Positions 1 through 10,308 of a stretch of DNA of 64,000 nt are shown here, in pieces. Source of the DNA: Pycnococcus provasolii (lineage: Eukaryota > Chlorophyta > Pseudoscourfieldiophyceae > Pseudoscourfieldiales > Pycnococcaceae). The translations under genes were made by a program, and so were the position numbers. The stretch's first letter is position 1; each line of letters opens with the position of its first letter. A model generated the notes under the pieces. It was not told where the DNA came from. It worked only from the letters and a program-made list of their open reading frames with translations, and made no database searches. The stretch is taken from positions 372,001 through 436,000 of the forward strand of contig OW568873.1 in the NCBI GenBank assembly GCA_938743325.2. The letters run 5' to 3'.

Positions 1-2045
1 GAACGTGCGGCGCGGCGTTTACCGTGGCTCATCAGTACGGCGATAGGCTTGGAGACAGTGGTTGGCGTGCTCTTCTGGACGTGCTCCTTCGATTGCACAG
101 AATGGGCCTCGTCGTGAGCAGCGTGGTGGAAGAGGCTGGGTTGGCGGACGGAACCGACCCTAGCATGCCACGCGCACATTCAGCTCCCACGGAGGTGGTG
201 TCCGAGGCTGCGGCGACGCCAACGCCGCCGCTGCACTCGGCTGGCAGCAGTGGATTCCTCCGTGCCCTTTTTGGCGGCGTGACGGATACCAGCTACGGAG
301 CAGCGCCGCCGCCGACACCAGCCGAAGTCGAGGCGGAGCGACGTGCCGGCGATGTTGTGCTGAATACATGCCGGGTCGACGACCTGCTTGCGGACACAAA
401 GTTTTTCGAGGACGAGAGCCTCCTTCGCCTATGCCGCGCACTTGTTTGGGCGGGCGGGGGCAAGGTAGTTCCCCCTTCTGTGGCAGCCGCCGCGCTTGCG
501 GGACTGTCAGCGCCGGTTTCCACCGACGGTGACGAGGATGGTGGTCACCCCGTTCCTCCGCTTAGCGTTCCACCGGGCCATGAGCGTTCTGCCGCGTTCT
601 GCCTCGATGCGCTTGTGTACATCGCGCTCAGAAATCGTGACCGCCTTGGATTGTTGTGGGCGTCGGTTGCTGCGCACCTGTCCGCCGCGATTGCGGGCGC
701 CTCCGCGCCCTCGCCGACAGCGGAGAAAGCGGTATTTGGTGTTCTGCGTGTGTGCCGAAGGCTGCTTCCATACAAGGAGGAGGTGGCACTTGAGCTAGGC
801 TCAAGCTTGGGCCTCGTTGCGCTTCTAGACGCTGGCGTCGCTGACCAATACGCCCCTCGACTGGCAAGCGAGGCGCTGGACTTGGCTGTTAATTGCAGGG
901 AGCATGTGAGAGGCGCGCGCGCATGGGGCGCGCTTTGCCATCTACTCGTTGCATCCGCACACCACGGACAGGCATTTGAAGATGGCTTCCGCGCGCTTCT
1001 TGCGTGCTGCGGCACGGACGTGGACACCGTGAATCTTGCTAGTGGCGAGAATTCGACGGGTGCGTCAGCCTCCACCGAAGCTGGTGGCGAGTCTTCGGCG
1101 GATGCTGAGGACAAGCCATCGCTGAGCTTGAATGCCGCATTGCTGCCACCCGAGGCTTTTCTTCCCGTGCTTGGCGCGGCATTTGCATACAGCCGAAGCA
1201 CGTCGTGCTCGGAGCGGGTAAGTGCCCTTGCCGTGGAGCTCGTGAGTGCTTTGCATGCGCAGCTACTTGAGAAAATGTCTGTTCTTCAGAAGGAGCATCT
1301 TACGGCTTTGGATCGCGCACAGGCGCTCGCGCCCGCACCGCCGAGCACAGGCTTTGGCGCTTTCTTCGGCGGTAGCAGCGGTCCCGCCGAGGAAACACAG
1401 GAGTCTCGCGACGCGGCGGAGGATGCCGCGGCACTGGAAAAGAGGCTTCTCGAATATTATGGCGTGTGGTTCTCGTTGATCAACGATCTTGCCGCAAAGT
1501 GCTGTATAGATGCGCGACCCCTCGTGCGCGAAGCGAGCGTGATCGTGCTTCAGCGCTGCCTGCTTGGGGCGGACAAATTGTACAGCCTCCCGTCGAGCGT
1601 GGCAAGTGACGCAATTTCCAAGGTGGTCATTCCGCTCGTTGGAGAGCTCACGGAGTTTTGCCGGCGTGGCGATGGGCGCATGTTGCACGCGGATAAGACA
1701 CTGCGCATGAGCATCACAACGCTCAGCAAGGTCCTGCTGCAATACGCGCATCGCCTCGTGGGATCTGACAAAGTTACGCCGGCAGCTGCGGCGGCGGAGG
1801 GGTCCGCGTTCCCAGCGGCGTGGCTGAGCGCGCTCGATGCGCTTGTTCCTGCGTCAAAAGTTCGCACCGAGGAAGTTTCAGAGGCTGTTCCCGAGGCGGT
1901 GAAAAATATGCTGCTCGTTCTCGTCGCACAGAACATCATAACTCAGAGAGCAGCAAAGGAAACTCCAGAGGCAAAGCTGTGGGAACTCACATGGAAGCAA
2001 GTGGCGCTCGTGGCTCCCTCGTTGAAGGCGGATCAAATTATGTGA
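1..2045 (+). CDS. GBF1/GNOM-type ARF guanine-nucleotide exchange factor, C-terminal part (5' end outside window)
   Basis: The frame is already open at base 3 and no ATG precedes the first clear helical segment, so this is the 3' part of a longer gene. About 680 residues are visible. They form an alpha-helical repeat region with the signature of the HDS domains that follow Sec7 in large ARF-GEFs: an LVYIALRNRDRLGLLW segment, and helices ending in a PEAFLPVLGAAFAYS segment. Family knowledge: these proteins activate ARF1-class GTPases at the Golgi and recruit COPI coat. The catalytic Sec7 domain would lie upstream and cannot be seen. The C-terminus carries low-complexity Ser/Ala/Glu insertions (around 1040-1110) and a GFGAFFGGSSG linker (near 1345). 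An AATAAA lies at 2116-2121, just before the convergent neighbour's stop. BIG-type GEF is the main alternative. Confidence 0.7.
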   Translation, partial: TCGAAFTVAHQYGDRLGDSGWRALLDVLLRLHRMGLVVSSVVEEAGLADGTDPSMPRAHSAPTEVVSEAAATPTPPLHSAGSSGFLRALFGGVTDTSYGAAPPPTPAEVEAERRAGDVVLNTCRVDDLLADTKFFEDESLLRLCRALVWAGGGKVVPPSVAAAALAGLSAPVSTDGDEDGGHPVPPLSVPPGHERSAAFCLDALVYIALRNRDRLGLLWASVAAHLSAAIAGASAPSPTAEKAVFGVLRVCRRLLPYKEEVALELGSSLGLVALLDAGVADQYAPRLASEALDLAVNCREHVRGARAWGALCHLLVASAHHGQAFEDGFRALLACCGTDVDTVNLASGENSTGASASTEAGGESSADAEDKPSLSLNAALLPPEAFLPVLGAAFAYSRSTSCSERVSALAVELVSALHAQLLEKMSVLQKEHLTALDRAQALAPAPPSTGFGAFFGGSSGPAEETQESRDAAEDAAALEKRLLEYYGVWFSLINDLAAKCCIDARPLVREASVIVLQRCLLGADKLYSLPSSVASDAISKVVIPLVGELTEFCRRGDGRMLHADKTLRMSITTLSKVLLQYAHRLVGSDKVTPAAAAAEGSAFPAAWLSALDALVPASKVRTEEVSEAVPEAVKNMLLVLVAQNIITQRAAKETPEAKLWELTWKQVALVAPSLKADQIM

Positions 2046-2143
2046 ACATTTCACAATGAAAGTATTGATTTTTCCCTAAAATTTCTCATTCTGTAATATC
2101 AGAATGCAATTGATAAATAAAGAACATTTACAGTATATTGAAA

Positions 2144-4015
2144 TTAACCTCTCCAAGGTATGTTCGGTTCGGGAGTCCTGATTTGAGGCAGAGGAGAAGC
2201 AACGCGCGAATGGCGCGCTTGTATGCGAACACGGGTTGGAGAGCTTGACACTTCGCCGTTGTATTCATCATCCAAGCGCCATGGTTGAGCCCCTGGTCGT
2301 TCGATAGATAATCGAGATCGCGGCGCGCGTTTGTATGATGGTAAGACACCTGGTGAACGATGCCATTGATTCGATCTTTTCGGCGCGTTGATTTTATGAC
2401 CATGTTGTCTCGCTCGCTCGCCGTCGTTCTGTGATGCTGGTCGTGGTGGAGGAAACTTTGTGGCGTGGCGGCCATCGTCGCTCGCGTAGTCGCCACCGCC
2501 AGCAAAGTCGTTTTGGCTATCAGCAAAGTGCAGCTTCCGAGGCTTTGTGTATATACTGCGATTACCGGCGTCGCCGAATAAATTTCTTAGTGAGGACACC
2601 TGCCCATGCAAGTTACCTGAGACAAGGCCTTGGCTGTTTTCCGACTCACGCGCGTTTGCAATGACTCTAATGTCCGAGCACCAAAGAAAGTACAGCTTGC
2701 CGTTGCCATCATGCGTGAAGTGCAGCTTCATATCGAGGACGCGGTAATACGATGGCGCCACGCGCTCTAAGTGAGCTGCGATCCCTCTGCAAGCGCTTTG
2801 CAAGCGAGTCTCAAGTTTGATTGGCGTGTCGGTGTTTTCGGCACTCGAAGCTTCTGCCAAGAACTCGTCCGTGTTGATCATTTCAGGTGTCGCATCTTTC
2901 TTTGTTAGCGTCCCTCGCTTGCTCCGAACGCTCGTTTCCACGCGACAGCACGAGTTGATTGGATTTCCATCCTCGACCTGCAATTGCGTGATTGTGCCCG
3001 GTGTGCGGCTCAGCATCGGGCTTGGGCTACGCTTTGCATCGGGGTGCTTAAGGTTGGTGGTGAAAGGCGCCTTCCTTGTCCACGATGGGCCGCTTGCAGA
3101 AATGCTGTTGGAGCTAACAAACGAGTAGTGCGTGGTATGTATGCTGTTGACATCGTGGCGTCCCATGTAAGGCGAGACGACGCCCTGGATAAGCCCGTCC
3201 GGTAACGAGCGTGGGGGACCGGAGGTTCCCAGCAGCGACTTGAGCTTTCCCAGCGTGAGAGGCGTAATGACGCCGCCAACTGAACTTGGGCCAGGGACGA
3301 TGTGGTTCGCCACGATGGCACCTGTACGCGAGCTGTGTGGGTCCTTCGCGAACGCGGCAAGTATTTCGAGCGGCTCCTGGGTCCTTGCTTTCGTTTTTCT
3401 TCGAATCACCCCGCGGCGGTCTGTAAAGAGCCAGCTGTGCACGAGGCCGTGTTCGACGATAAGCGTGTCGGGCATGTGAAAGTCTCTGCACCTCGTGTTG
3501 TCCTCCGAAGTGGCCCATATGTAAAGGTGAAAGAATAGCGTACTTTTCATCGCAGCCGTTTCATCCATGTTCGCGGCCAAACCGTGCGCTGCTGGGCCGT
3601 CGATGTGTTCGTGCGATCCCAGCAAGTTGTACTGCAGGAGTTTCGAGGATATTTTCCTCGCGTTTAATTCGTCGTGCGCCATCTTTCTCCGGTTGCCTGA
3701 GGCTTTCGGCGCTCGTGTCGAGCTATTGGTGTTGCGACCTTCTTTGTCGTCCATCACTGGCTCGCTTGTTGTGCGTTGCAGCAAGTGTGCTGTGCCCACT
3801 GTGGAGCGTGGGGTGTTTGGTAGGGTGGTAACGGTGTGAGGGTGACAGGAGAGGAGAGGATCTGCGGAGGAGTTGCCAATTTGCCATCGCCATAGGTCGG
3901 GTACCAAACTACCACCCTCTGGCTGGGTGTTTAGTAAAAGGCGATGCATCGTGGGACTGGGAGGTATTTTAGACGTTGTGAGATCGCATCTGTCATCCCT
4001 CATCATTCCAATCAT
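2144..4015 (-). CDS. unrecognised 623-aa protein
   Basis: The single open frame starts at an ATG at 4015, 90 bp from the divergent start of the next gene; a second candidate ATG is at 3949. I do not recognise the family. The N-terminal third and the C-terminal quarter are Ser/Pro/Arg-rich and look disordered. Two more conserved-looking blocks stand out: a middle block with IQGVVSPYMGRHDV, and a block with APSYYRVLDMKLHF followed by LYFLWCS. The second reads like a globular beta-rich patch and is the best handle for a profile search. No signal peptide or membrane segment is evident. It is convergent with the GEF gene, with a 98-bp gap. Composition resembles the neighbours, so there is no sign of recent transfer. 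Confidence 0.6.
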   Translation of the reverse strand: MIGMMRDDRCDLTTSKIPPSPTMHRLLLNTQPEGGSLVPDLWRWQIGNSSADPLLSCHPHTVTTLPNTPRSTVGTAHLLQRTTSEPVMDDKEGRNTNSSTRAPKASGNRRKMAHDELNARKISSKLLQYNLLGSHEHIDGPAAHGLAANMDETAAMKSTLFFHLYIWATSEDNTRCRDFHMPDTLIVEHGLVHSWLFTDRRGVIRRKTKARTQEPLEILAAFAKDPHSSRTGAIVANHIVPGPSSVGGVITPLTLGKLKSLLGTSGPPRSLPDGLIQGVVSPYMGRHDVNSIHTTHYSFVSSNSISASGPSWTRKAPFTTNLKHPDAKRSPSPMLSRTPGTITQLQVEDGNPINSCCRVETSVRSKRGTLTKKDATPEMINTDEFLAEASSAENTDTPIKLETRLQSACRGIAAHLERVAPSYYRVLDMKLHFTHDGNGKLYFLWCSDIRVIANARESENSQGLVSGNLHGQVSSLRNLFGDAGNRSIYTKPRKLHFADSQNDFAGGGDYASDDGRHATKFPPPRPASQNDGERARQHGHKINAPKRSNQWHRSPGVLPSYKRAPRSRLSIERPGAQPWRLDDEYNGEVSSSPTRVRIQARHSRVASPLPQIRTPEPNIPWRG

Positions 4016-4105
4016 TCATCATCATTCCTCCCTCCCCTAACAGCCTTCCCTGACCTACTTCACTTCCTGCCGCGCGCAAGAGAACAGCGAGGCCAGACCT
4101 GAACC

Positions 4106-5932
4106 ATGGCGGACGAGGAGAAGACCGACGCGGGGCCGCCCGATGACATGGAGTGGGACGGGGAGAAGTGGGTTCCAAAGGCGGCACAGCAGGAAGAGGC
4201 GGCTCCGGAAGAGACGAGCGAAAGTGCAAAGCCGCAGATCGCCGCGGCGTCATCCTTCCCTGGCGTCGTCGACTCGGAAGAGACGAGCGCAAACGCAACT
4301 CCGCAGCTCGCGGCGGCGGCGTCGTTCCCTGACGCCGGAACTGCACAGGCGGCCACACCACAACTCGCTGCGGCGGCGTCCTTTCCTTCGCCGCCAGCCC
4401 AGGAAGGCGCGATGATTCGCTCAGCCACGGCGCCTCCTCCGGCCAGAGACTTGCAAGCTCCTGAAGAAACTCAGGAAAGTGCAACCTTTGCAAAAGCTGC
4501 AACCTACAGCGATGCTGTGTCCACGGGTGAACCGTTGCTTGGAACGACCGTGCTGGACGCAGAAGTTCGCGCGCCGGCTGCAACGGTCGCTGCAAGCTTG
4601 CTCGAAGCCCTGGACGACGAAGCGGATGGAAGGGCGTCTCGGTTTGCGAGCGCTGTTGGCATAGTCGAGAAAACAGGGTGGGCGGAGTGGCGCAAGTCGT
4701 CAGATTCTGCCTCCACGAAGGAGCGCACCATAACGTACAAAGCAAAGAGCCCTATAGGCGTGACGCGCGTGACGTGCGAAGCGACGGCGCAGGATGTTGG
4801 GCGCAGTGGAGCGGTTCTCTTCGTAGAGCGCTCACGTGCGTTGGATGTACCAAACGGCGACAAATTCGTTACCGTGGTGCGCAAGCTTGTGTCGCCGAGT
4901 GAGAGCAACGACGGAAGTTGCACTCTGAAAGTCACCGTGGAGGTGGAAGCGGCAAGCTCCTTTGTGACTCTTGGCATGGTGCGCTCTGGCGCCACGGCGG
5001 AAACGAAGGCACGCATGCGTAAGTTACTCGCGGTGCTCAAGCGTGACGTTGGCGACGTGGAATCAGAAGCGGGCTCGTCAAGCGATGTAGAGGCGGCGAC
5101 CGGTGCTCCAGGCGGCATGTCGGAGTCGTCTATGGACGAGCAGTGCATGAGATACGCTGCGCCAGATCCCGGCTTTTTCGAAAAGGGAAACGTTAGCAAC
5201 ATCGTCACATTCGTCGTGCTTATTGTCGGCGTCATCCTGCGCGTGGCCGTGGTGGGAGAGGACAAGTACCCGGACTCGCTGTACGCACGGTGCGTGCTCG
5301 GCTTCGGCCTATTTGGATTCGCGGGCGGCGTTACAAACCTGCTTGCCGTTCGCATGCTTTTCGACAAAATTCCCGGCGTGTACGGCAGTGGGATCATTCC
5401 CAACCAGTTTCAGTCCATCAAGGTGGCGATTCGAACAATGATCTTGGACACGTTTTTCGAGGAAGACTTCCTGTCACGGCAAGTGAAGGAGAAGATCAAT
5501 ATCCTCCACGACTCAAGCACCGTGTCTGGCGCACTTGACAAGGCCATGGCAATCCCGCAATTTGGCGTTGCCCTTGAGGACAAGCTTTCCATGCTGATGA
5601 CCACTCCCATTGGCGCGATGATTGTGGCGGTGGGGGCCACACCTGCATCTCTTGTGCCCATCGTGAAACCTGTGATACGTCAGGTTGGGCTCGAGGTGGC
5701 ACCTCGAGTCGCCAAAAGCCTGTCAAATCAGGCGCTACCTCTAGACAAATTCAGAGGTAGTGTGAGCGTGCTTATCGACGAGCGTCTCGCTGAACTTACT
5801 GCAAATCGCGTTCGAATGCTGGTGGAGGCGGTCATGAAAGCTAACCTCGGCTGGTTAGTTGTTTGGGGCAACGTTTTCGGAGGTGCCATTGGACTGGTAT
5901 CTGAGATCGCGTTCTACTACGACACACGCTGA
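4106..5932 (+). CDS. VASt-like lipid-binding domain fused to DUF445 membrane protein
   Basis: 608 residues, with ATG in an ACCATGG context. Residues 1-150 are low complexity and contain three imperfect copies of a PQLAAAASFP motif. Residues about 150-315 resemble a VASt (StART-like) domain as found in Lam/GRAMD sterol transporters: a RTITYKAKSPIGVTR strand, then alternating strands, then a C-terminal amphipathic helix. After an acidic linker, two hydrophobic segments (about 363-383 and 393-410) lead into a DUF445 region with FAGGVTNLLAVRMLF and GSGIIPNQFQSIKVAIR. It ends in a last membrane segment near 585-605. Family knowledge: VASt domains bind or move sterols and lipids at membrane contacts; DUF445 is a poorly understood membrane family. 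The combination suggests a tethered lipid-transfer protein, which is inference. Divergent from the 2144-4015 gene. Confidence 0.65.
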   Translation: MADEEKTDAGPPDDMEWDGEKWVPKAAQQEEAAPEETSESAKPQIAAASSFPGVVDSEETSANATPQLAAAASFPDAGTAQAATPQLAAAASFPSPPAQEGAMIRSATAPPPARDLQAPEETQESATFAKAATYSDAVSTGEPLLGTTVLDAEVRAPAATVAASLLEALDDEADGRASRFASAVGIVEKTGWAEWRKSSDSASTKERTITYKAKSPIGVTRVTCEATAQDVGRSGAVLFVERSRALDVPNGDKFVTVVRKLVSPSESNDGSCTLKVTVEVEAASSFVTLGMVRSGATAETKARMRKLLAVLKRDVGDVESEAGSSSDVEAATGAPGGMSESSMDEQCMRYAAPDPGFFEKGNVSNIVTFVVLIVGVILRVAVVGEDKYPDSLYARCVLGFGLFGFAGGVTNLLAVRMLFDKIPGVYGSGIIPNQFQSIKVAIRTMILDTFFEEDFLSRQVKEKINILHDSSTVSGALDKAMAIPQFGVALEDKLSMLMTTPIGAMIVAVGATPASLVPIVKPVIRQVGLEVAPRVAKSLSNQALPLDKFRGSVSVLIDERLAELTANRVRMLVEAVMKANLGWLVVWGNVFGGAIGLVSEIAFYYDTR

Positions 5933-5965
5933 AGGATAAATCATATGTGAAAAAAAAATATAAGT

Positions 5966-6684
5966 TTACAATGCGTGGCTCTTTCCCTTCCCGCCCACCT
6001 TTTTCTTACTTTTCGTAAGACTTCGACGTCGCTCCCTCTCCTTCCAGACCAAGTTGGGCGCACTGACACGAGCCATGTTTGGATCCGTCGTATCAAGCGC
6101 GTAAGCCGCATCCTCGTACAATGCTGCAAATCTCTCATCTGCAACATCTACTCCGCTCGTCTGCTGCTCACGTCTTCTCTCCTCCTTCCTCTCCATCTTC
6201 CTCTGCTTCTTTGCCTTTCTTTCCTCCTCCTCCTCCTTCTTCTCAGCCGCACTGTTGGACGTGCCGCGCTTTTTCGAAGGTTTTGGATCATCCATGAAGA
6301 AGTCGTCGTCAAAACCCAATGTCGCCGCACTCGCTCCGCCATCGACGTCTCCCCCTCCATCAGCATCATCGTCGTCGCTATCATCCATACCTGCGCGAGT
6401 TCGGTGCTTCCCGCGCTTCTTCACTTCCCGTTTACCTCGAGCATCCTTAGCCTCCTCGCGGCGTTTCACATATCGTTCGTATATGCTCTTCGAACCCTTG
6501 TTGTTCTCATCGAGTGTTACGTCGTCGAAGCCGTCATTGCCAAACTCCACCACCATTTCGCGGCGCGCATTTGCTGCACCTTCATCCTGAAAGTCCGCCA
6601 GAGCCGCACGCAGCTTTGACTGACGACGTCCCCGCTTGGTGTCCTTCTGCCCCTGCGCCAATTCGCTGTCACTGCTGTCATCTC

Positions 6685-6725
<41 letters not shown>

Positions 6726-8032
6726 TCCTCACTTACGCTTGGGCTCGCAAGGTACATGCGCATATCATCCTCCGCGATGTCATCTTCATTGGCCAGACGC
6801 TTTGCACCTCCCATACGTAGCGCACGCTTACGCTCAACGTCGGCATCGTCACAATCCCAGCTGAGTTTCACATTTGTGTGATCAAGTGCGCGACCGGAAC
6901 CACCCACAAAGCTCACGGCACCAAGCCCATCGGCGTTCTTTTGGCTGTTCGCTGCCCGTGCGGTGCCTGGCACGCCGGCGTAGTCGGGCGGGATGCCCGT
7001 CGCCACATCACGCGCTTTTCGTGTGCGCTCTACATCCGAATCTTGAGGTACGAAGCGCAGATCAAGGCTATTGGTGATACGATCCATGGCAACGCCGTCG
7101 CACGCGGAGTACACAGCTCTTGCAGCAGAGACGTCGCTGAACGTTGCAATTGCAAAGTAGTATCGCAATCGGCTGCGTTCATAAGCGCGCAAGCGCGCTC
7201 CGGCAACCGCTTTCGTACGGGCATCAAGCTCGTCTTCATCATCTTCATCGTCTTCTTCTTCATCTTGCTCTTCTTCTTCGTCAACGTCGCCGTGGCCGGT
7301 ATCCATCACACCAGCACCACGCGCCTTGCTCTTCGATGCGCTGACAAACGCGCGTCGTGGACCACTTTTCTCCTCCTCAGCCATGCGTTGCATGCCGTAG
7401 TCTGATGGGTACACAGCAACACGCACAATGCGACCACCCTGCGACGTATCGATGAACGACGACAGTGCGGCGAAGAGGTCCAGAGCACGAACGTGGTCCC
7501 AGTCGCAATCGACGATGGCGAGACGCTTCGACGCATCTTTCATGGATGCCAAGCGCGGGACGCTCTCACCGTTCTCTCCAGCTGTCGGCGCAATGCCAAC
7601 GTCGGAGCCGGCATAGTATCCGACACCCCACTCGTCTACCCCTCCGTCCAAGTCACCCAAGTCAGCGTTGTCGTCACTTTCGTCGTCGTCGCTGCTGTCG
7701 TCGTCGCTGTCGTCGTCGTCGTCACTGTCGTCCAACTCGTCCTCCTCCTCGTCGTCCTCCTCCTCCTCGTCACTGTCGTCGTCGTTTTCCTCCTCCTCAA
7801 CAAGTTGCCTTGACGCAGCCTTCACCTTCCGCCCTCTCTTGTCGACGCCGCCAGGCACAGGCTGTTGCACTCCGTCCTGGAATCTCGGGTCTGAGAGCAG
7901 AGCCGCGAATCGCTCGTCTTCGGCCCCAGGCACGTCTTCTGCGCTTCTCCTCTTGTTTTTCCTGCGTTCGAACCTTGGGTCGTGGTGCAGGGCCTTGAAC
8001 CTGTCGTCGCTTATTTGTTGCTGGTCGGGCAT
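5966..8032 (-). CDS. ESF1: ESF1-like pre-rRNA processing protein (NUC153)
   Basis: 688 residues from an ATG at 8032. The N-terminus has paired DERFAALLSDPRF-type motifs typical of ESF1. It is followed by a long Asp/Glu/Ser tract (about residues 75-125), a core domain with VDCDWDHVRALDLFAALSSF and VAVYPSDYGMQRM, further poly-Asp and Lys-rich stretches, and a C-terminal NUC153 motif (DERFAALYEDAAYALD). Family knowledge: Esf1 is a nucleolar factor needed for 18S rRNA maturation and 40S assembly. The poly-Asp runs are encoded by GTC/CGT repeats on the plus strand and are probably length-variable. The stop is 33 bp from the convergent neighbour's stop. Confidence 0.85.
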
Positions 8033-8207
8033 GATGCGTGATGTGTGGGATAAAAGTGGTGTGGCGGCGGCTCACTGAGAAAAAAGGGAAGGGAGGGGAA
8101 GGGGTCGGCTTCCCCTTCCCCTTCCCCCAGGCTGGTTCTGATCTTCCCGACCCTTTTTGGTTTCCTCCATTCGGCGCCACCAAAACCGGCAAACAACAAC
8201 CTTCGCC

Positions 8208-8903
8208 ATGAACGACAACGTGCCGGCTACTTTCGTCGAAACGGACTTCGCGCGATTCTTCGTACCACTCGTGCACCAACTAAAAGATAACGACCACTAC
8301 GTCTACAGACACGCGAACGGAGTCTGCGTCATTGGAATCCCGCCCACGCACCCGGCGGTCGTCGCCGCGTCGCGAGAGGGGGCGCACGTGCGCGTCACGT
8401 TCGAAAAGGCGGACAGCGCAGGAGGGACGGGTAAGCGCAAGCGGCAGGCGCGAGAGGTGAACTTAGGCACAAAGATTGCTACGGTCGCTGTCAGCGACTC
8501 GAGCAGCGGGGACAACGAGTCGTTATTCGTCGTGCGTTCTGTTGTCCGTGGTCGTCTCGTGGACCTGAGCAAGCTGTATCACGAGGGTACCACGAGAGAC
8601 AACGCGAGATTGCTGGCGGCAAAGTGCTTAGACGAGGGGTACTTTGCGGTCGTGCAGGAGTATGCCTCTAATAACAAGTTCCAACCTGAGACGGCGGCGG
8701 TTGAGGCGGCGGCGACGACGACGACAACAACGACGAGTACGACGAGCCGAGCGGAAGCGGCTCGCATCGGCGCCGTAGGTGTCGTCCCGCCCAACTCCAT
8801 GGACGCGAGCTCATTTGCAGCTGAACGTCGTCTCGACTTGAACGACCTACTGCCTTACAGTAAGAAAAGATGGAAGGAACTTCTAACGCCTCAAAATGTA
8901 TGA
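8208..8903 (+). CDS. Abitram (FAM206A/Simiate) homologue
   Basis: 231 residues from the ATG at 8208, the first ATG in the frame. The core matches Abitram: an N-terminal FVETDFARFFVPL block, then HANGVCVIGIPPTHPAV, a basic KRKRQAREVNLGTK patch, a VVRGRLVDLSKL strand and a GYFAVVQEY C-terminal strand. The fold is the biotinyl/lipoyl (GcvH-like) hammerhead without a lipoylation site. Family knowledge: the animal protein is nuclear, binds actin and modulates transcription and filopodia; its role in protists is unknown. A Thr-rich tail encoded by an ACG/ACA repeat (about 8710-8745) precedes the last 40 residues. Divergent from ESF1 with about 175 bp between starts. Confidence 0.75.
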   Translation: MNDNVPATFVETDFARFFVPLVHQLKDNDHYVYRHANGVCVIGIPPTHPAVVAASREGAHVRVTFEKADSAGGTGKRKRQAREVNLGTKIATVAVSDSSSGDNESLFVVRSVVRGRLVDLSKLYHEGTTRDNARLLAAKCLDEGYFAVVQEYASNNKFQPETAAVEAAATTTTTTTSTTSRAEAARIGAVGVVPPNSMDASSFAAERRLDLNDLLPYSKKRWKELLTPQNV

Positions 8904-9047
8904 AGAACATGTAATTATTTTCTGGAACAATACAAGAACGCTAGCCCTAACCCGAACCCATCCTGAGCGTTTTTTTGGTCATCACTCATCAAGTGAATCA
9001 CGCTCAACCAATCTTCGTGTTGCGTCGTGTGGTGATTCGTGTCCGTC

Positions 9048-10127
9048 ATGCTGTTTATACGTAGAAGTGCATCAGAGAGGTCGAAGCGCCTCTCTCGTCG
9101 CAACTGGCGCAAGGAAGCTCAAGAGAGGCGCCGTCTCGAAGAAGAGAGAGATGCACAACTCGACCTGGCACTCTCTAGGGTGCGTGAAACAAGAGCGCAA
9201 AGGAGTTTCGCGCGAGTGGAGAATGACGACGACGACGGTGATGATGATGCGGCTAGGGTGCTCACAATGACGACATTCGCACAAGACTTGGATGGGCTAG
9301 TCCGCCCACCTGGGACTGTTATCGTTTCGTCACAAACTCTGAAAGTCATGGACGAATCTGGATCGATGCGCCCAGCGCGCAATATCACAGAGTGGATGCA
9401 ACAATTTCTCATTGAGCAGTTTGTCTTCCGCGGAGAGATGAGGAAGCTTGGCATTCCGCGGGAAGATGAAAACGGCCAGCCGTGCGCCATTTTCGAAGAT
9501 GATTTCAACGAGCCGTGGTGCTTTCTCATTGAGTCGCCGACGTGCAAATCAATGATGACGGCTTATTGGCTAACATCTGCTGACACGGCGCAAGAGGAGG
9601 AGAAGGAGGTGATCAAGTCGTTGCAACTAGCTTCGATGTCTGCTCGAGCGGCGAGGATCGTGATCGATCGTCTTGATCCGACGAATACAATTTGGAATTT
9701 AGTGGAGCCGTTTGTCACGCGAAACATGTGGAAAGACTGCCTTTCAAACTTTCCGTGCAAGTCAGATCAAATCGACCAAATAGGAGAGTACATGATGAAG
9801 GCTCCACGCCGTGGCGACACTACGGACTTGATCAAGGCTTTCTTGGTTTCGGATGACGGCGAACACGCCTATTTCGAGTGTGACTTCAGTGACCACGACA
9901 TGAGCACAGTAGTAGGAAGCTTTTTGCTTTCGACTTCGAAGGACATCACTGCGGAGTCGCTAACGCCGTGGCCAAATCGTTGGCAGACGCCCACCGGCTG
10001 GCGCGTGGTGGCAAAGGCGGGCCCGCGGAGACGGTACATTGATTCGGATGGTTGGCTGCGCTTTGCAAACGACGATAACGAATTGTTTTGGAACAACAAC
10101 AACGCGGCTGGCAGCAATGATGAGTGA
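9048..10127 (+). CDS. unrecognised 359-aa protein
   Basis: Starts at the first ATG in frame (9048). The N-terminus (about 60 residues) is a basic, Arg/Glu-rich helix followed by an acidic Asp run at 9226-9250. The remaining 280 residues look globular. Conserved-looking pieces are TEWMQQFLIEQFVFRGEMR, EPWCFLIESPTCKSMM and a C-terminal RRYIDSDGWLRFANDD. No membrane segment or signal peptide is visible. I do not recognise a family. A short CCCTAACCC-type tract lies about 90 bp upstream (8945-8953). It is tandem with Abitram, 144 bp apart, and convergent with the protease gene. Confidence 0.6.
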   Translation: MLFIRRSASERSKRLSRRNWRKEAQERRRLEEERDAQLDLALSRVRETRAQRSFARVENDDDDGDDDAARVLTMTTFAQDLDGLVRPPGTVIVSSQTLKVMDESGSMRPARNITEWMQQFLIEQFVFRGEMRKLGIPREDENGQPCAIFEDDFNEPWCFLIESPTCKSMMTAYWLTSADTAQEEEKEVIKSLQLASMSARAARIVIDRLDPTNTIWNLVEPFVTRNMWKDCLSNFPCKSDQIDQIGEYMMKAPRRGDTTDLIKAFLVSDDGEHAYFECDFSDHDMSTVVGSFLLSTSKDITAESLTPWPNRWQTPTGWRVVAKAGPRRRYIDSDGWLRFANDDNELFWNNNNAAGSNDE

Positions 10128-10308
10128 ACGAGAATCGAGGAATTGTTGTGTAAGTTGCAGTAACCTTAAGTAAAACGGAATCGTTCACCAATCACCACAA
10201 GGCGGCAAGCGGCAAGCGGCATGCGACGCGACGCGAGCAACAAAACAACGACGACAACATCATCAAAAACAATCATCAGGGAAAAACTATTAAATGAAGC
10301 ATCTATTG

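Noticed and set aside
4504-5403. 299-codon open frame antisense to the VASt-DUF445 gene
   Set aside because: Composition typical of an antisense shadow, and the plus-strand frame has clear domains.
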